A DNA stretch of 34,099 nucleotides from Pseudomonadota bacterium (GTDB lineage: Bacteria > Desulfobacterota > Desulfobulbia > Desulfobulbales > JAHJIY01): contig JAHJIY010000050.1 in the NCBI GenBank assembly GCA_018823175.1, positions 1 to 34,099 on the forward strand, written 5' to 3'. The position numbers and the translations under genes are program-made. Of this stretch, positions 23,812 to 33,996 are shown piece after piece. Numbering within the stretch: position 1 is the first letter of the stretch; every line of letters begins with the position of its first letter. A model generated the notes under the pieces. The model was not told the DNA's origin and ran no database searches. It saw nothing but the letters and a program-made list of their open reading frames with translations.

Positions 23812-26139
23812 TCAACCTTCAGGAGTGGAGACCTGGTCCCGGAGAGAAGGCCTGGCCAAGACCTGCTGCCGTTCGACAACGCCCCTCTTATCATCATCCG
23901 GAACAGATTTTTTTTGGGTGACCGAATAATTTTCACCAATAACCGGCTCGCCAGGATTAATCTCTTTTTTGGCCACCACCGGCACCAAGATTTCCTGGTC
24001 CGGCTTCAAGGTATTAAAATCGACCAACCCGTTGACCTTTCTCAACAGCCAGAAGGGCAAATCAAATTTCCCCCGACAAAGGGTCCAGATATTATCACCC
24101 TTTCTAATCTTGTATTTACGAATATCATCAATTTCAAAAGCAGCGAAGAAATTTTCTTCCATCTCCTTGTGATACTCATATCTTTTTTCCTCAAACTCAT
24201 CCTTGCCCACTTTCCCGAAAGGAATCTTGATCGCCTGATTGACCTTTATTCCCCTGCCATAGCGCAACCCATTATAGCTCCGCACTTTCTGGGTTGGGAT
24301 CTCCAACCAGTCAGCATAATGGCCAAGGGTCTCTTCCGCCTCGACCCTGATAATCCCTAATTGCCGGCCATCCTTTCGAAAAACCTTCTCGACTTGAATA
24401 TTACCCATTACCACCTCGGGATTAAGTTCCGGCAACAATACCCGGGTTCGGGCAGCCGGACCTTCCACCACTTTCTCGTCCGACAAAGACAACCCGGTCC
24501 TGGACAGTTCCCAATAATCATCCTCACCATAATTTATCTCAGGAGAATGGGCCCTCATCATTTCATCCTGAGGCCACGATCCATCTTGATCAAGATGACC
24601 AAACGCAGAAGAGACGAGCAACGGCAGTTCATTCGCTGTTGTCCCCGACAGTTCATTTTTTGCCAAAATGATCTCCGAAGGAGCTGACTTAGATTCTCCC
24701 TTGACAATAAACGTTTCTTTTTTCTCCTTTCCCCTGCCCGTGGCCACCTGCTGGAACCCGTCTCCCTGCTGTTTGTAAGACTTTGACAGCAGAGTCACGT
24801 CCTCACCAACCCCGGGAATCCTTAGATTCTGCCCGGCATAGATCGTGGTCCGGCTTCCCAGATTATTGGCCAGAGTCAGCTCTCTAAGGCTGACCCCATG
24901 CATTCTGGCGACCAGCCCGGCGGTATCTCCCCGCTGCACCCGGTAAAAACGGCTCCTTTTCTGTGTGGACCGGTAAAGATCAGAAGGCAGGGCCGCGGCC
25001 AAGCGCCCACGGTCCTTGACTTCACTGGGCAAACGAAGGGTGTAACCCTTAGGGATATGTTTCCGCCCCAGAAATACCGGTTCCCGCAAGGCCGGATTCA
25101 TACTCTTTAAGGTATCAATATTAACCCCGAAATAACTGGCCAGATCATTAATCGGCACATACCCGTCCAACTGAATCGCATGGCTTCTAGCTGGAGGAGC
25201 AAGATCCAGGGTGCCGAAATATTTAAGGTAATCTTTGGCAACTTCGCGGGCGGCCAGGAACTCTGAATAGAAATTTCGTGAGGCAAAGCCAAAAGCATTA
25301 CCGTTATGCCTCATGAATATCCCCTGATAGTCACCCTCGGATTTCACGGCCCGGGCAACCCCGCCGGCGCCATGATTATAGGCGGTTATCGCCAGGGGCC
25401 ACTCTCCAAGCCTGTCATGGTTTTGTTTCAGCAACTGCGCGGCGGCCTTCGATGATCTGATCGGATCACGCCGTTCATCCAGCGCATAATCAACCTTCAT
25501 GAACAACTTGCCGGTTGACCTGGTAAACTGCCAGATCCCGGCCGCCCCAAACTTGCTGTAGGCTTGATAATTAAAAGATGATTCAACATGGGCCAGATAA
25601 GCCAGGTCGGAGGGCACACCATGTTCCTTGAAAATATCCTGGATTTCAGCCAGATATGCTCCGGAGCGGACTACGCCTTCCTGAAATCTGTTTTTCTGCC
25701 CCAGCTGAAAACGGATATTCTCCGCCGCGGTCCGCAAACGCTCAGCGGTCGGATTGGCGCCAAAAAGCCTCAACACCCTTTTTTCTTCCGGGCTTTTCGG
25801 CTGCGGATTCTTAGCCAACCTTAAAAGAAGATCACGATATTTATTTTTGACGCTGGTTACTTTTTTTTGGATATCACTTCGAGAGGTATAACGATTGCCA
25901 CTTTTAAGATCTATAACCTCATAAATTATGCCGAGATTATCTTTGTCGTGAACCACACCTTGGGAAAGGGAATATTGCGCGTAAATCTTTTTCCAGAAAT
26001 CAACATTTGGTTTGATGCAGTCATAAACCGGGAACTGAGTTGCGTAAACCTGAGAGACAAAAACCAAGCAAAAAGCAACAACAGAAATCAGGCCTGTTGC
26101 CGCCAACAAAATATAGGTTACAATTTTACAACTCTTCAT
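23812..26139 (-). CDS. LysM-containing lytic transglycosylase (MltD-like)
   Basis: 775 residues. An N-terminal hydrophobic segment (about 8-33) is a signal peptide or anchor. An SLT domain (about 160-285) has catalytic E186 in HVESSFN, then FGAAGIWQFTRSTG and AITAYNHGAGG. Three LysM-like modules follow: YRVQRGDTAGLVARMHGVSL (about residue 398), a diverged VEAEETLGHYADWLEIPTQK, and YKIRKGDNIWTLCRGKFDLP near the C-terminus; together they bind peptidoglycan. It cleaves the glycan strand to give 1,6-anhydro ends in the periplasm. It is longer than E. coli MltD by an insertion between LysM 1 and 2 (about 450-590, low complexity) that resembles no domain. There is no clear ribosome-binding site at the ATG at 26139. 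Confidence 0.93.
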   Translation of the reverse strand: MKSCKIVTYILLAATGLISVVAFCLVFVSQVYATQFPVYDCIKPNVDFWKKIYAQYSLSQGVVHDKDNLGIIYEVIDLKSGNRYTSRSDIQKKVTSVKNKYRDLLLRLAKNPQPKSPEEKRVLRLFGANPTAERLRTAAENIRFQLGQKNRFQEGVVRSGAYLAEIQDIFKEHGVPSDLAYLAHVESSFNYQAYSKFGAAGIWQFTRSTGKLFMKVDYALDERRDPIRSSKAAAQLLKQNHDRLGEWPLAITAYNHGAGGVARAVKSEGDYQGIFMRHNGNAFGFASRNFYSEFLAAREVAKDYLKYFGTLDLAPPARSHAIQLDGYVPINDLASYFGVNIDTLKSMNPALREPVFLGRKHIPKGYTLRLPSEVKDRGRLAAALPSDLYRSTQKRSRFYRVQRGDTAGLVARMHGVSLRELTLANNLGSRTTIYAGQNLRIPGVGEDVTLLSKSYKQQGDGFQQVATGRGKEKKETFIVKGESKSAPSEIILAKNELSGTTANELPLLVSSAFGHLDQDGSWPQDEMMRAHSPEINYGEDDYWELSRTGLSLSDEKVVEGPAARTRVLLPELNPEVVMGNIQVEKVFRKDGRQLGIIRVEAEETLGHYADWLEIPTQKVRSYNGLRYGRGIKVNQAIKIPFGKVGKDEFEEKRYEYHKEMEENFFAAFEIDDIRKYKIRKGDNIWTLCRGKFDLPFWLLRKVNGLVDFNTLKPDQEILVPVVAKKEINPGEPVIGENYSVTQKKSVPDDDKRGVVERQQVLARPSLRDQVSTPEG

Positions 26140-26441
26140 AACAAGAAAACACTTTTTTATAACTTAAACCAACAAGGCTGGTAATTTACAGGATACCCAG
26201 CGCGGTGTTTATTTCAACATCCACTCGGAGCCGATCGCTTACCTGATGGGCACAAGACCAATTCCAACGCAAAACATTTTCTGGAATAACTTCTTATACC
26301 GCAAGGGCATAAGTTTCGTTTGACCCGACTAGCGGCTCAACTCAGCTTTATAGTCCGCCCAACTCACCCTAAAATAACCTGGATATTTCAAACAAAAGGT
26401 CAAAACCCCAAATTCCAAAACGATCAAACTATCTGACCATA
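26140..26441. other. 302-bp intergenic region carrying a 54-bp repeat unit
   Basis: No gene. It carries one unit of the 54-bp family (26296-26349) and the first bases of a decayed second unit. No terminator hairpin was found after the chemotaxis gene ending at 26442. Confidence 0.5.
26296..26349 (+). repeat. 54-bp dispersed repeat unit, single diverged copy
   Basis: Reads ATACCGCAAGGGCATAAG ... CTAGCGGCTCAACTCAGC and differs from the right-edge tandem units at scattered positions. The same 54-bp register is kept: the sequence starts a second unit (ATAGTCCGCCCAACTCA) and then decays. Confidence 0.75.
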
Positions 26442-28085
26442 CTAAAAATCCTCAAATTCGTCATCATCAAAGGGAATAACTTCTTCAGCCTTCTTGGCAG
26501 GTCTGGTCGGTCTAGGTGCCGCCCCGGTTTTACTCACTCCGTCTTTTTTCTTGCCGGCGCGAGTCCCCGACGGCAGGGCCAGGTTAGAGGCCGGCCGCAA
26601 GGCGGGCTTTCGGGAAACAGAATGCCCCGAAGACGTCTCTTGTGCTGCCCCTTGATTCAACACCCGACCGACAAGTTCACCAAGTTGCCCAACGTAGAGC
26701 ATCATCTGTCTTGCCTGGGCAGACATCTCTTCAGCCGCCGAAGCGGCCTCTTCAGAAGTCGCGGCATTCTGCTGGGTGACCTTATCGATCTCGGTAACCG
26801 CCAGATTAATCTGCTTTACCCCCTGGGCCTGCTCCTGCGAAGCGACCTTGATCTCACCGACCAGCCCCCTGGCCTTCCTGACCCCTTCCGCCACCTTGAC
26901 AAAGGCCTCATCGGTCTGGCTGGATATTTCGGCGGCGGACTTGATCCGGCCATCGGTTTCCTCCAGAAGAACCGCCGTATTCTTGGCCGCCGCCGCCGAA
27001 CGCATCGCCAGATTCTTAACCTCATCGGCCACCACCGCAAAACCGGCGCCGGCCTCCCCGGCCCTGGCCGCTTCGACCGCGGCATTCAAGGCCAGAAGAT
27101 TAGTCTGGAAAGCCAGATCGTCTATGCTCTTTATTATCTTCTGGGTCTCTTCACTGGACTTTAATGTTTCAGCAATTGACGCGGTCAACTGTCCCAAGGC
27201 GGCGCTTGCCTGTTCAACCACCCCGTTCACATCGGACATCAACGAATCGGCCTGACTGGCGTTATCGGCATTTTGCATCGCCATCGAAGAAGTCTCCTCC
27301 AACGACGAAGAAGTCTCCTCAATGGCGGCGGCCTGTTCAGAAGTACCGGAGGCAAGCTGCTGACTGGCGGAGGCTATCTGCCCCGAAGCGCCGGTAACCT
27401 GATTGGTCGCATCACTGGCCCCGGTAATGATCGTGTTCAACGGACGGACAATAGAACGCACCATAAGGTAGATAACCGGCAACAAGATGACAAGGGCCAA
27501 GACAAACACGACAAGACTCATGCGGATTGCGTTACTGACCATCTTATCCAGATCATCGCTGGCGGCCAGCTGCTCAGCCAGCACCGAATCAGCGATCCTG
27601 ACCAGATTATCCTCAACCTTGCCGCCATACATATCAAGCAGGTCGTCAAACTTTGAATATTGATCAGCAGAGGCCCGCTTCTCGATCAGCCCCTTGAGCT
27701 CAACCTGGATAGCCGAGGCCAATTTCGAAAAATCACTCTGCACCTCTTTGGCCATTTCCTGCTCTTCGCCGGTATCGGCCAGCTCAAGCAGATCCACCAG
27801 ATGATCATTGATAAATGAGACATTTTTATTGATCACCGCCAACCGCTTATCGCTGATCCGACCTTCTTCTTTATCGACAATAGAATCCATGGCCGCCAGC
27901 ATCATCCGGGACTGGGAGCGGACCATCTGGTTACAGATCTCCAGTTGCTTATTACGTTGAGCGGCCAATTTATCGGCCTTATGGGTCATGTGTCCGGACA
28001 GATAGGAATTCAAGGTCAAAATACAGATCACCGCCACAAAACTGGCGGTCAGGATCCATAATTTTTTTGTTACGGTCCATCTCAT
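26442..28085 (-). CDS. Methyl-accepting chemotaxis protein
   Basis: 547 residues. Membrane spans at about 10-28 and 188-209 bracket a helical periplasmic sensor of the four-helix-bundle type (about 30-187). HAMP follows (about 205-258), then the coiled signalling domain with the conserved tip [30 protein letters not shown] (about 317-346). Signals from the periplasm would control CheA via CheW; a CheW is encoded at 31337. The C-terminus after about 470 is a Pro/Lys-rich linker ending in FDDDEFEDF rather than a CheR-binding NWETF-type pentapeptide. The ATG at 28085 follows GGAG. Ligand unknown. Confidence 0.95.
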   Translation of the reverse strand: MRWTVTKKLWILTASFVAVICILTLNSYLSGHMTHKADKLAAQRNKQLEICNQMVRSQSRMMLAAMDSIVDKEEGRISDKRLAVINKNVSFINDHLVDLLELADTGEEQEMAKEVQSDFSKLASAIQVELKGLIEKRASADQYSKFDDLLDMYGGKVEDNLVRIADSVLAEQLAASDDLDKMVSNAIRMSLVVFVLALVILLPVIYLMVRSIVRPLNTIITGASDATNQVTGASGQIASASQQLASGTSEQAAAIEETSSSLEETSSMAMQNADNASQADSLMSDVNGVVEQASAALGQLTASIAETLKSSEETQKIIKSIDDLAFQTNLLALNAAVEAARAGEAGAGFAVVADEVKNLAMRSAAAAKNTAVLLEETDGRIKSAAEISSQTDEAFVKVAEGVRKARGLVGEIKVASQEQAQGVKQINLAVTEIDKVTQQNAATSEEAASAAEEMSAQARQMMLYVGQLGELVGRVLNQGAAQETSSGHSVSRKPALRPASNLALPSGTRAGKKKDGVSKTGAAPRPTRPAKKAEEVIPFDDDEFEDF

Positions 28086-28530
28086 AATTTATCTCCTGAT
28101 CACCATCCAATTACACCTTCAAAGACAACCATCATTACGCAATAAAACAATACCCCTCAGTTAAAATCATTGTAGGGACAATTCTCACCAGGACTCAAGT
28201 TATTTTTTAACAGGTTATTTTTCCATTTATTCAATTATATTCGCGATTGATTATTCGATTTTCTACGGTTTTCAATATACTATTATCTTAAGCTGGAATC
28301 GGCAGAGAATAACTGGGCCCAACCTCATAAAAGGTGACGTGTTTCTAAAAAACTGACCCATTTAACTTTATTGTTAAAAACCAAGATTTTAAACTCCCCG
28401 CCGCAGATAGCAAGAGAAACCAGACTTCAAGCTGCAGGGAATGTCCCCATCATAGGGGGGATTGAACAGAACCCTTGGGGTGCGTTTCGCTTTGCATATT
28501 CAATTTCCCCGAAAATAAAGGCCGCAGACC
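28086..28530. other. 445-bp divergent intergenic region
   Basis: Separates the chemotaxis gene (minus) from the P-type ATPase (plus) and must hold both promoters. The first 300 bp are AT-rich with no recognisable operator. The last 115 bp are a GC-hairpin repeat copy directly before the ATPase start. Confidence 0.5.
28391..28504 (+). repeat. Dispersed GC-hairpin repeat, copy C
   Basis: AAACTCCCCGCCGCAGATAG, then CAAGCTGCAGGGAATG, a small CCCC/GGGG hairpin (28444-28459) and the family tail CCCTTGGGGTGCGTTTCGCT, TTGCATATTCAAT. It ends 26 bp before the ATPase ATG, so it lies in the 5' leader of that gene if the promoter is further upstream. Confidence 0.75.
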
Positions 28531-31143
28531 ATGAACAACCCTGAAAAATCAGCCGATGCCATGACAAAAAGCGAGGCCCTGCACGAATTTGACAGTCTTG
28601 AGACAGGACTAACCCAGAGTGAGGCCGAGAAAAGACTCCTGGCGCACGGGGCCAATGAGTTGCAGGAAGGCAAAAGCCGCTCGATTGCCGTCATGCTGCT
28701 CGACCAATTTCTAGACCCGATGATCATCCTGCTGATGGTCGCGGCGTTGATCGCCGGGTTGGTTGGTGAAGCAATCGATGCCATCGCCATTCTGGTAATT
28801 GTCGGACTAAACAGCTTGATCGGTTTTATTCAGGAATACCGGGCGGAAAAAGCCATGGAGGCTTTAAAAGCCATGGCCGCACCCTGGGCAGAGGTGAAAC
28901 GAGACAACAAAATTTCACGAATCCCGGCCCGACAAGTGGTGATTGGTGACATTATCATGCTCGAAGCTGGAATGATCGTCCCGGCAGATGCCCGCTTACT
29001 GGAATGCATCACCCTCAAGCTTAATGAATCTCCTCTGACCGGAGAATCAGTCCCGGTTGAAAAAAACACTTCGGCCCTGAGCAGTCCTTCCCCACCCTTG
29101 GGCGACCGACATAATATGACTTTCAAAGGGACCACGGTATCCTATGGCCGCGGCTCCGCGCTGGTTACGGCCACAGGAATGAACACCGAAATGGGCCATA
29201 TCGCAAACCTGCTGGCCAAGACCGAGTCGATCAAAACTCCACTACAGCTTCGCCTGGTCCGGGTCGGACGCAACCTGGCGGTTGCCGCCTTAGTTATCTG
29301 CGGGGTGGTGTTTGTCGCCGGAATTTTGCGCGGCGAAGAAATAATGCTGATGTTTCTGACCGCAGTCAGTCTGGCCGTTGCCGCAGTACCGGAAGCCCTG
29401 CCTGCCGTGGTTACGATCAGCCTGGCCCTTGGGGCCAAACAGATGATCAAACACAAGGCATTAATCAGACGATTACCGGCGGTCGAAACCCTGGGGTCCA
29501 CTACCTTTATCTGCTCTGACAAGACCGGCACCCTGACCGAAAACCGGATGACGGTTGAGCAAATCATCGACAGCAACCTGAAGGAATTAGACGACAAGCC
29601 AGAAGAAATCGTATCAGATAGCAATCAACATCTACTTCTGCTGGCCATGGCCCTGAGCAACGATGTGCGTCTGGATACCGACAGCAAACCGACCGGCGAT
29701 CCGACCGAAACCGCTCTTTATCTCAAAGCTCTAAACCTAAACTTTAATAAGGAAAAACTGGTCGAGGACTACCCCAGGGTGGCGGAAATCCCCTTCAGTT
29801 CCGAAAGACAGACCATGACCACCGTCCATCAAACCCCGGAAGGTGATTATCTATCATTCACCAAAGGCGGCTTTGAAGCGGTAAGCAAGGAATGCACCAA
29901 TTTAAATCATGACAAAGCCCTACCAAAATTGCAGATCATGGCGGAAAACGGCCTGCGGATTCTGGCCTTTGCCTGCAGACGCTGGCCGGAAATACCGCAA
30001 AATATGGAACCGGAGACCCTGGAAAAAGGACTGACCTTTCTGGGCTTAAGCGGCGCTCTTGATCCGCCTCGCCCGGAAGCAGCGGCGGCAGTAGCTACCT
30101 GCCTGCAGGCCGGTATTCAGCCGGTAATGATTACCGGCGACCACCCGTTGACCGCTCAAAACATCGCTTACCGGCTAGGCATAACCGACAGACAGAACAC
30201 AGAGGTCATGACCGGCCAGCAATTGGCCGCAATCTCCGACCAGGACCTCATTGAAATAGTCGGCCGGATCAGGGTATACGCCAGAGTGGCTCCGGAACAA
30301 AAATTAAGATTGGTGACCGCCTTGCAGGCAAGAGGCGAAGCGGTAGCGATGACGGGCGATGGGGTCAACGACGCCCCAGCCCTGAAAAAAGCGGAAATCG
30401 GAATTGCCATGGGGATCACCGGGACCGATGTGTCAAAAGAAGCCGCCGACATGATTCTTCTGGATGACAATTTCGCGACCATCGTCCGGGCCGTAAAAGA
30501 AGGTCGAAGAATTTATGACAATATCCGCAAATTTGTCAAATACACCCTGACCAGCAACACCGGCGAAATCTGGACCATATTCCTGGCCCCCTTTCTGGGC
30601 TTGCCCATTCCGCTGCTCCCGATCCACATCCTCTGGATCAATCTGGTCACTGATGGCGCACCGGGTCTTGCCTTGACCGCCGAACCGGCGGAGAAGGAAA
30701 TCATGGATCGTTCACCGCGCCCGCCGGGAGAAAGCCTCTTTGCCCATGGCATGTGGCTGCAGATTTTCTTGATCGGCCTGCTGATGGGTGGCGTCTGCCT
30801 GCTGACCTTGAAGATATCAATAGCCAACAACTGGCACTGGCAGACCATGGTCTTTACAGTCCTCTGTCTATCACAATTCGGTAACGCCCTGGCAATCCGC
30901 TCGGAGCGGGAATCCATTTTCCAGCTTGGCTTTCGTTCCAACCGCTACCTTTTATACACCGTCATCATCAGTATCGGCCTGCAACTGGCGACAATCTACG
31001 TTCCCTTTCTGCAAAGAATCTTTTACACGGAGGCGCTCAAGCCCCTTGAACTGACCGTTGCTCTAATCATGTCAACGATAGTTTTCTGGATGGTAGAACT
31101 GGAAAAATTACTGGCAAGAAAAGGCTGGTTAAAATACCGCTAA
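28531..31143 (+). CDS. P-type cation-transporting ATPase (P2, Ca2+-like)
   Basis: 870-residue ion pump. The N-terminal cation-ATPase domain, LTGES actuator motif (169-173), phosphorylation site DKTGTLTEN (D330) and hinge [13 protein letters not shown] are present. Membrane helix 4 reads [11 protein letters not shown] (about 284-294), the PEALP form typical of P2A/P2B Ca2+ and related pumps and unlike the CPC of heavy-metal pumps or the PEGL of Na+/K+ types. Four C-terminal helices follow the [19 protein letters not shown] segment. It likely exports Ca2+ (or Mn2+/Na+) from the cytoplasm; the ion is not certain from sequence. The ATG at 28531 follows AAGG; a second Met at residue 11 is an alternative. 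Confidence 0.93.
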   Translation: MNNPEKSADAMTKSEALHEFDSLETGLTQSEAEKRLLAHGANELQEGKSRSIAVMLLDQFLDPMIILLMVAALIAGLVGEAIDAIAILVIVGLNSLIGFIQEYRAEKAMEALKAMAAPWAEVKRDNKISRIPARQVVIGDIIMLEAGMIVPADARLLECITLKLNESPLTGESVPVEKNTSALSSPSPPLGDRHNMTFKGTTVSYGRGSALVTATGMNTEMGHIANLLAKTESIKTPLQLRLVRVGRNLAVAALVICGVVFVAGILRGEEIMLMFLTAVSLAVAAVPEALPAVVTISLALGAKQMIKHKALIRRLPAVETLGSTTFICSDKTGTLTENRMTVEQIIDSNLKELDDKPEEIVSDSNQHLLLLAMALSNDVRLDTDSKPTGDPTETALYLKALNLNFNKEKLVEDYPRVAEIPFSSERQTMTTVHQTPEGDYLSFTKGGFEAVSKECTNLNHDKALPKLQIMAENGLRILAFACRRWPEIPQNMEPETLEKGLTFLGLSGALDPPRPEAAAAVATCLQAGIQPVMITGDHPLTAQNIAYRLGITDRQNTEVMTGQQLAAISDQDLIEIVGRIRVYARVAPEQKLRLVTALQARGEAVAMTGDGVNDAPALKKAEIGIAMGITGTDVSKEAADMILLDDNFATIVRAVKEGRRIYDNIRKFVKYTLTSNTGEIWTIFLAPFLGLPIPLLPIHILWINLVTDGAPGLALTAEPAEKEIMDRSPRPPGESLFAHGMWLQIFLIGLLMGGVCLLTLKISIANNWHWQTMVFTVLCLSQFGNALAIRSERESIFQLGFRSNRYLLYTVIISIGLQLATIYVPFLQRIFYTEALKPLELTVALIMSTIVFWMVELEKLLARKGWLKYR

Positions 31144-31162
31144 GAGAAAAAGGAGGGTAAAA

Positions 31163-31256
31163 ATCTAAGGCTTTGATCCTGGGGAAAACCCGGAGGAAAT
31201 AACACTAAAGGGATAAGTGGGGGGGGAGGGCTTCCCCCAGGACCAAAATCTTAGAT
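31163..31256. repeat. Long imperfect inverted repeat after the ATPase gene
   Basis: The arm at 31163-31186 (beginning ATCTAAGGCTTTG) is nearly complementary to 31232-31256 (ending AAAATCTTAGAT). The inside holds a G8 run and a smaller GGGGGA/TCCCCC hairpin, with an AT-rich tail after the right arm. It could act as the ATPase terminator or be a decayed mobile element. Confidence 0.55.
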
Positions 31257-31336
31257 GTATTTATTTTCTACATATATCATAAACTATCAGCTGTCAGTCT
31301 TGAGCTCCAAGGAAAATGTGCGATTAATGGAAACGC

Positions 31337-31849
31337 CTATACCGCTTCTGCGATAAGATCAATCTCCTCGGCAGTAAGTACCCTGTCGATATCAAGCAAG
31401 ATGTTGACTGTCCCCCTCACCTTGGCCATCCCAAGAATGAAAGCCGTATGCACCGAGACCCCGAATTCCGGCGGTGGTTCAATCTCTTCACCAGCCACAT
31501 TTAACACCTCTGATACGGAATCAACCACAACTCCCATCAAAAGATCCAACCCTTTGTCGGTGGCGATCTCCACCACCACAATACAGGTCCGGTCTGTATA
31601 CTCGGCTTCTGCCATCGCAAACCTGCGACGCAGAGAAATAACCGGGATAACTTTATCCCTGAGATTAATCACACCATTGGCATAATCAGGCATGCTGGGC
31701 ACCGCAATAATTTCCAGGTTGCCGATCCCGATAATTTCCCGCACCTTGAGAATGGTTATCCCGTAAATTTCCTTACCCAAGGCAAAGGTAAGATACTTAC
31801 CCTCCAGGCCGCTCGAAATCTTACTTTTTTTGCCGATATCTTTTGCCAT
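31337..31849 (-). CDS. cheW: CheW chemotaxis coupling protein
   Basis: 170 residues, a single CheW domain. GKYLTFALGKEIYGITILKVREI (about 16-38) is the canonical start of the fold, followed by PDYANGVINLRDKVIPVISL (receptor/CheA interface, with the conserved N-LR pattern) and a late VVDSVSEVL block. It links chemoreceptors to CheA in the cytoplasm. No cheA, cheY or cheR lies in the window. The nearest receptor is at 26442. The ATG at 31849 has GGAG about 10 nt upstream. An N-terminal 15-residue basic leader precedes the domain. Confidence 0.94.
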   Translation of the reverse strand: MAKDIGKKSKISSGLEGKYLTFALGKEIYGITILKVREIIGIGNLEIIAVPSMPDYANGVINLRDKVIPVISLRRRFAMAEAEYTDRTCIVVVEIATDKGLDLLMGVVVDSVSEVLNVAGEEIEPPPEFGVSVHTAFILGMAKVRGTVNILLDIDRVLTAEEIDLIAEAV

Positions 31850-32075
31850 GGCCCCGCTTCTCCAAAAAAAATTTCACCTTTTAAACATATCTTAACGATT
31901 CACCAATTTCATGCTATCAAAGCGAATTCACACGAGTCAAGCTGAGATCGAAAAATAATTAAAATCGGCAAAATATTAGATTGGGGCGTAGCAGGATGAA
32001 TGGAACAAAAGAAAGAAAGATCTCGCTGATAAGGAAAAGCAGATACCTTGAAAAGAACTTTTCACTTTGCTATGT

Positions 32076-33077
32076 TTAACGACCAACAACAACTATTCGA
32101 TTACGGCCGTCATTCTTTGCCTTATAGAGCGCCTCATCGGCCAGACGGACAAGAAGTCGGGAGGAATCCTCATCACGATGCGGCACAATTGAGGCCGCGC
32201 CGATGCTGACCGTCACCAGATTATTCACCATCGATCCGCCATGAGTTATGGCAAGTACCGAGATGTCTTTTATGATATTGGCGGCCACAACTTCAGCCCC
32301 CATAATGTCCGTCTGGGGCAGGATAACCGCAAATTCTTCACCACCATAACGCGCCACAAAATCAACCGGCCTTCGAAGTGAGTCGGAAATACTCTGGGCA
32401 ACATCACGCAGACAATCATCTCCGCTTTGATGACCGTACAGATCATTAAATGCCTTGAAATAATCGATATCGATCATGAGCAAAGAAATATTTACGCTGG
32501 CGCGACGGGCCTGCCGCCACTCCTTGTCATATAATTCGTCAAAATATCGACGGTTTCCGATGCCGGTTAGACCATCAAGATACGAGAGACGTTGCAGGTT
32601 TTCATTAGCCTGCTTTAATTTATTGGTGACTTTCAACAGTTCCTCTTCCCGCATTTTCCGTTCATCCATCGCATGCTTCAATTTCAAAAATGAGCGAACC
32701 CGGGAAAGAAACTCCGCCTCGTTGGCGGGCTTTACAATGTAGTCGATAGCGCCGGCGTCAAAGGCCTTTTGCAGAACGTCCATCTCAGTCCTTTTGGTGA
32801 CCATGACAATCGGCACATCCTTGAAATACTCTTGGGCCTTGATACAACGGCAGGCCTCAATCCCATCCATCCCTGGCATGACAATATCCATCAGGATAAT
32901 ATCAACGTCGAGATAATTCTTGTCGCGAGAATTCAAGCCTAGTATTTTAAAAGCATCTTCAGCCGAGGTGGCGAAAAGGATATCCCGATATCCTTCACCT
33001 TCAAGTATGGAACCAAGCAAATCAAGAATGGCTTGAGAATCATCGACAACCAGAATGCTTTTCAACTTTTCAACCAT
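32076..33077 (-). CDS. Response-regulator diguanylate cyclase (PleD/WspR-like)
   Basis: 333 residues from the ATG at 33077 (GGGG 6 nt upstream); extension to 33122 adds a hydrophobic stretch unlike the family and is less likely. The receiver (about 7-130) has D12-D13, phosphoacceptor D64 in ILMDIVMPG and K116. A helical linker (about 135-165) leads to GGDEF: LSYLDGLTGIGNRRYFDE, then the active site GGEEF (245-249). The RxxD product-inhibition site is intact (R236-P-V-D239, five residues before GGEEF). It should make c-di-GMP when phosphorylated, with feedback inhibition. Its cognate kinase is not apparent nearby; the hybrid kinase at 17761 is too distant to assign. Confidence 0.94.
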   Translation of the reverse strand: MVEKLKSILVVDDSQAILDLLGSILEGEGYRDILFATSAEDAFKILGLNSRDKNYLDVDIILMDIVMPGMDGIEACRCIKAQEYFKDVPIVMVTKRTEMDVLQKAFDAGAIDYIVKPANEAEFLSRVRSFLKLKHAMDERKMREEELLKVTNKLKQANENLQRLSYLDGLTGIGNRRYFDELYDKEWRQARRASVNISLLMIDIDYFKAFNDLYGHQSGDDCLRDVAQSISDSLRRPVDFVARYGGEEFAVILPQTDIMGAEVVAANIIKDISVLAITHGGSMVNNLVTVSIGAASIVPHRDEDSSRLLVRLADEALYKAKNDGRNRIVVVGR

Positions 33078-33398
33078 AAAATACCCCACACAGAAACAGA
33101 CAATATCGATAAAACCAAGCAACCACTTTCGCTAAAATAATATAGCAATCTCATAATACCTTTAGTCTTAAAATGTCAAGAACCAGCTAAAATCACTATA
33201 GAAACCAGTAATCAATACTAGACTTCAACTAACTAGTGTCTGTCCAGAAATGCGGATTTTTATTCGAGAACGAGGAGCTAGGATTTTGAAAAGCGCAGCG
33301 GACTGGTGTCCGTGAGCACTTTCAAAGAACGAAGCGACAACGTAATCGGAGAAAAAGACCATTTATGGACAGGCACTAACTAACCGACAAGGATTGCC
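33078..33398. other. 321-bp intergenic region with a MITE-like element
   Basis: Divergent promoter region of the diguanylate cyclase and the Nudix gene. Its right half (33230-33384) is a MITE-like element ending 15 bp before the Nudix ATG; the rest is AT-rich without further visible sites. Confidence 0.5.
33230..33384. mobile_element. MITE-like element, copy 2
   Basis: About 155 bp. The left end AACTAGTGTCTGTCCAGAAA and right end ATTTATGGACAGGCACTAAC are inverted repeats with few mismatches, flanked by AACTA/TAACTAA. An inner pair (TTTGAAAAGCGC and GCACTTTCAAA) adds a second stem. The ends match those at 20828-20967. There is no transposase; it would need one in trans. Confidence 0.7.
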
Positions 33399-33887
33399 AT
33401 GCTCTACACCCCGATAATCGGCACCCTGGGATTTATAGTCTCCCCCGACAGAACCAAGACCCTGCTGGTCCATCGAAATAAACGGACTGACGACAACCAT
33501 TTCAACAAATACAACGGACTGGGAGGCAAAATGCGACCGGACGAAGATATTATATCCTGCCTGAAAAGGGAAATTATGGAAGAAGCAGGGATAACCTGTG
33601 AAAAAACACTCCTGCGCGGCACCATTAACTGGACCGGTTTCGGACCAAAGGGAGAGAACTGGCTCGGTTTTATCTTCCGGATAGACCAGTTCAGCGGGAC
33701 GTCATTTGAAAATAATTCAGAAGGTGTCCTTTCCTGGCAACCGATTGCCGGTCTGAAAAATTTACCCATGTGGGAAGGTGACCGCCATTTTTTACCGATG
33801 GTTTTCGACGATGTATCAACCATCTTTCATGGCCACATGCCGTATAAAAATAACCGCCCAGTGAGCTGGTCATTTCAAAGGATATAA
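33399..33887 (+). CDS. Nudix hydrolase, MutT/MTH1-like
   Basis: 162 residues. The complete Nudix box G-x5-E-x7-REIMEEAGI spans 43-65, with KYNGLGGKM immediately before it, a pattern seen in 8-oxo-dGTP/2-hydroxy-dATP diphosphatases of the MTH1 type (WNGFGGK in MTH1). It would hydrolyse oxidised nucleotides to monophosphates to prevent mutations, in the cytoplasm. The MWEGDRHFLPMV segment near residues 125-136 also resembles MTH1. The ATG at 33399 follows AAGGA. It sits directly after a MITE-like element. Family is sure; the exact substrate is inferred. Confidence 0.92.
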   Translation: MLYTPIIGTLGFIVSPDRTKTLLVHRNKRTDDNHFNKYNGLGGKMRPDEDIISCLKREIMEEAGITCEKTLLRGTINWTGFGPKGENWLGFIFRIDQFSGTSFENNSEGVLSWQPIAGLKNLPMWEGDRHFLPMVFDDVSTIFHGHMPYKNNRPVSWSFQRI

Positions 33888-33900
33888 TCCTTTTTATTTT
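33877..33900 (+). terminator. Short terminator overlapping the Nudix stop codon
   Basis: AAAGGAT-ATA-ATCCTTT, a 7-bp stem with a 3-nt loop, followed by TTATTTT. The stop TAA lies in the loop and right arm. The stem is AT-rich, so it is weak but well placed. Confidence 0.45.
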
Positions 33901-33996
33901 CCATCACACAAAACCTCCGGTTCTGCCGCCCGACAACTCCCTAGACGGCAGTAATCCAGAGCAATTACCCCAAACATTACAGTTAATCAGCTTTTT

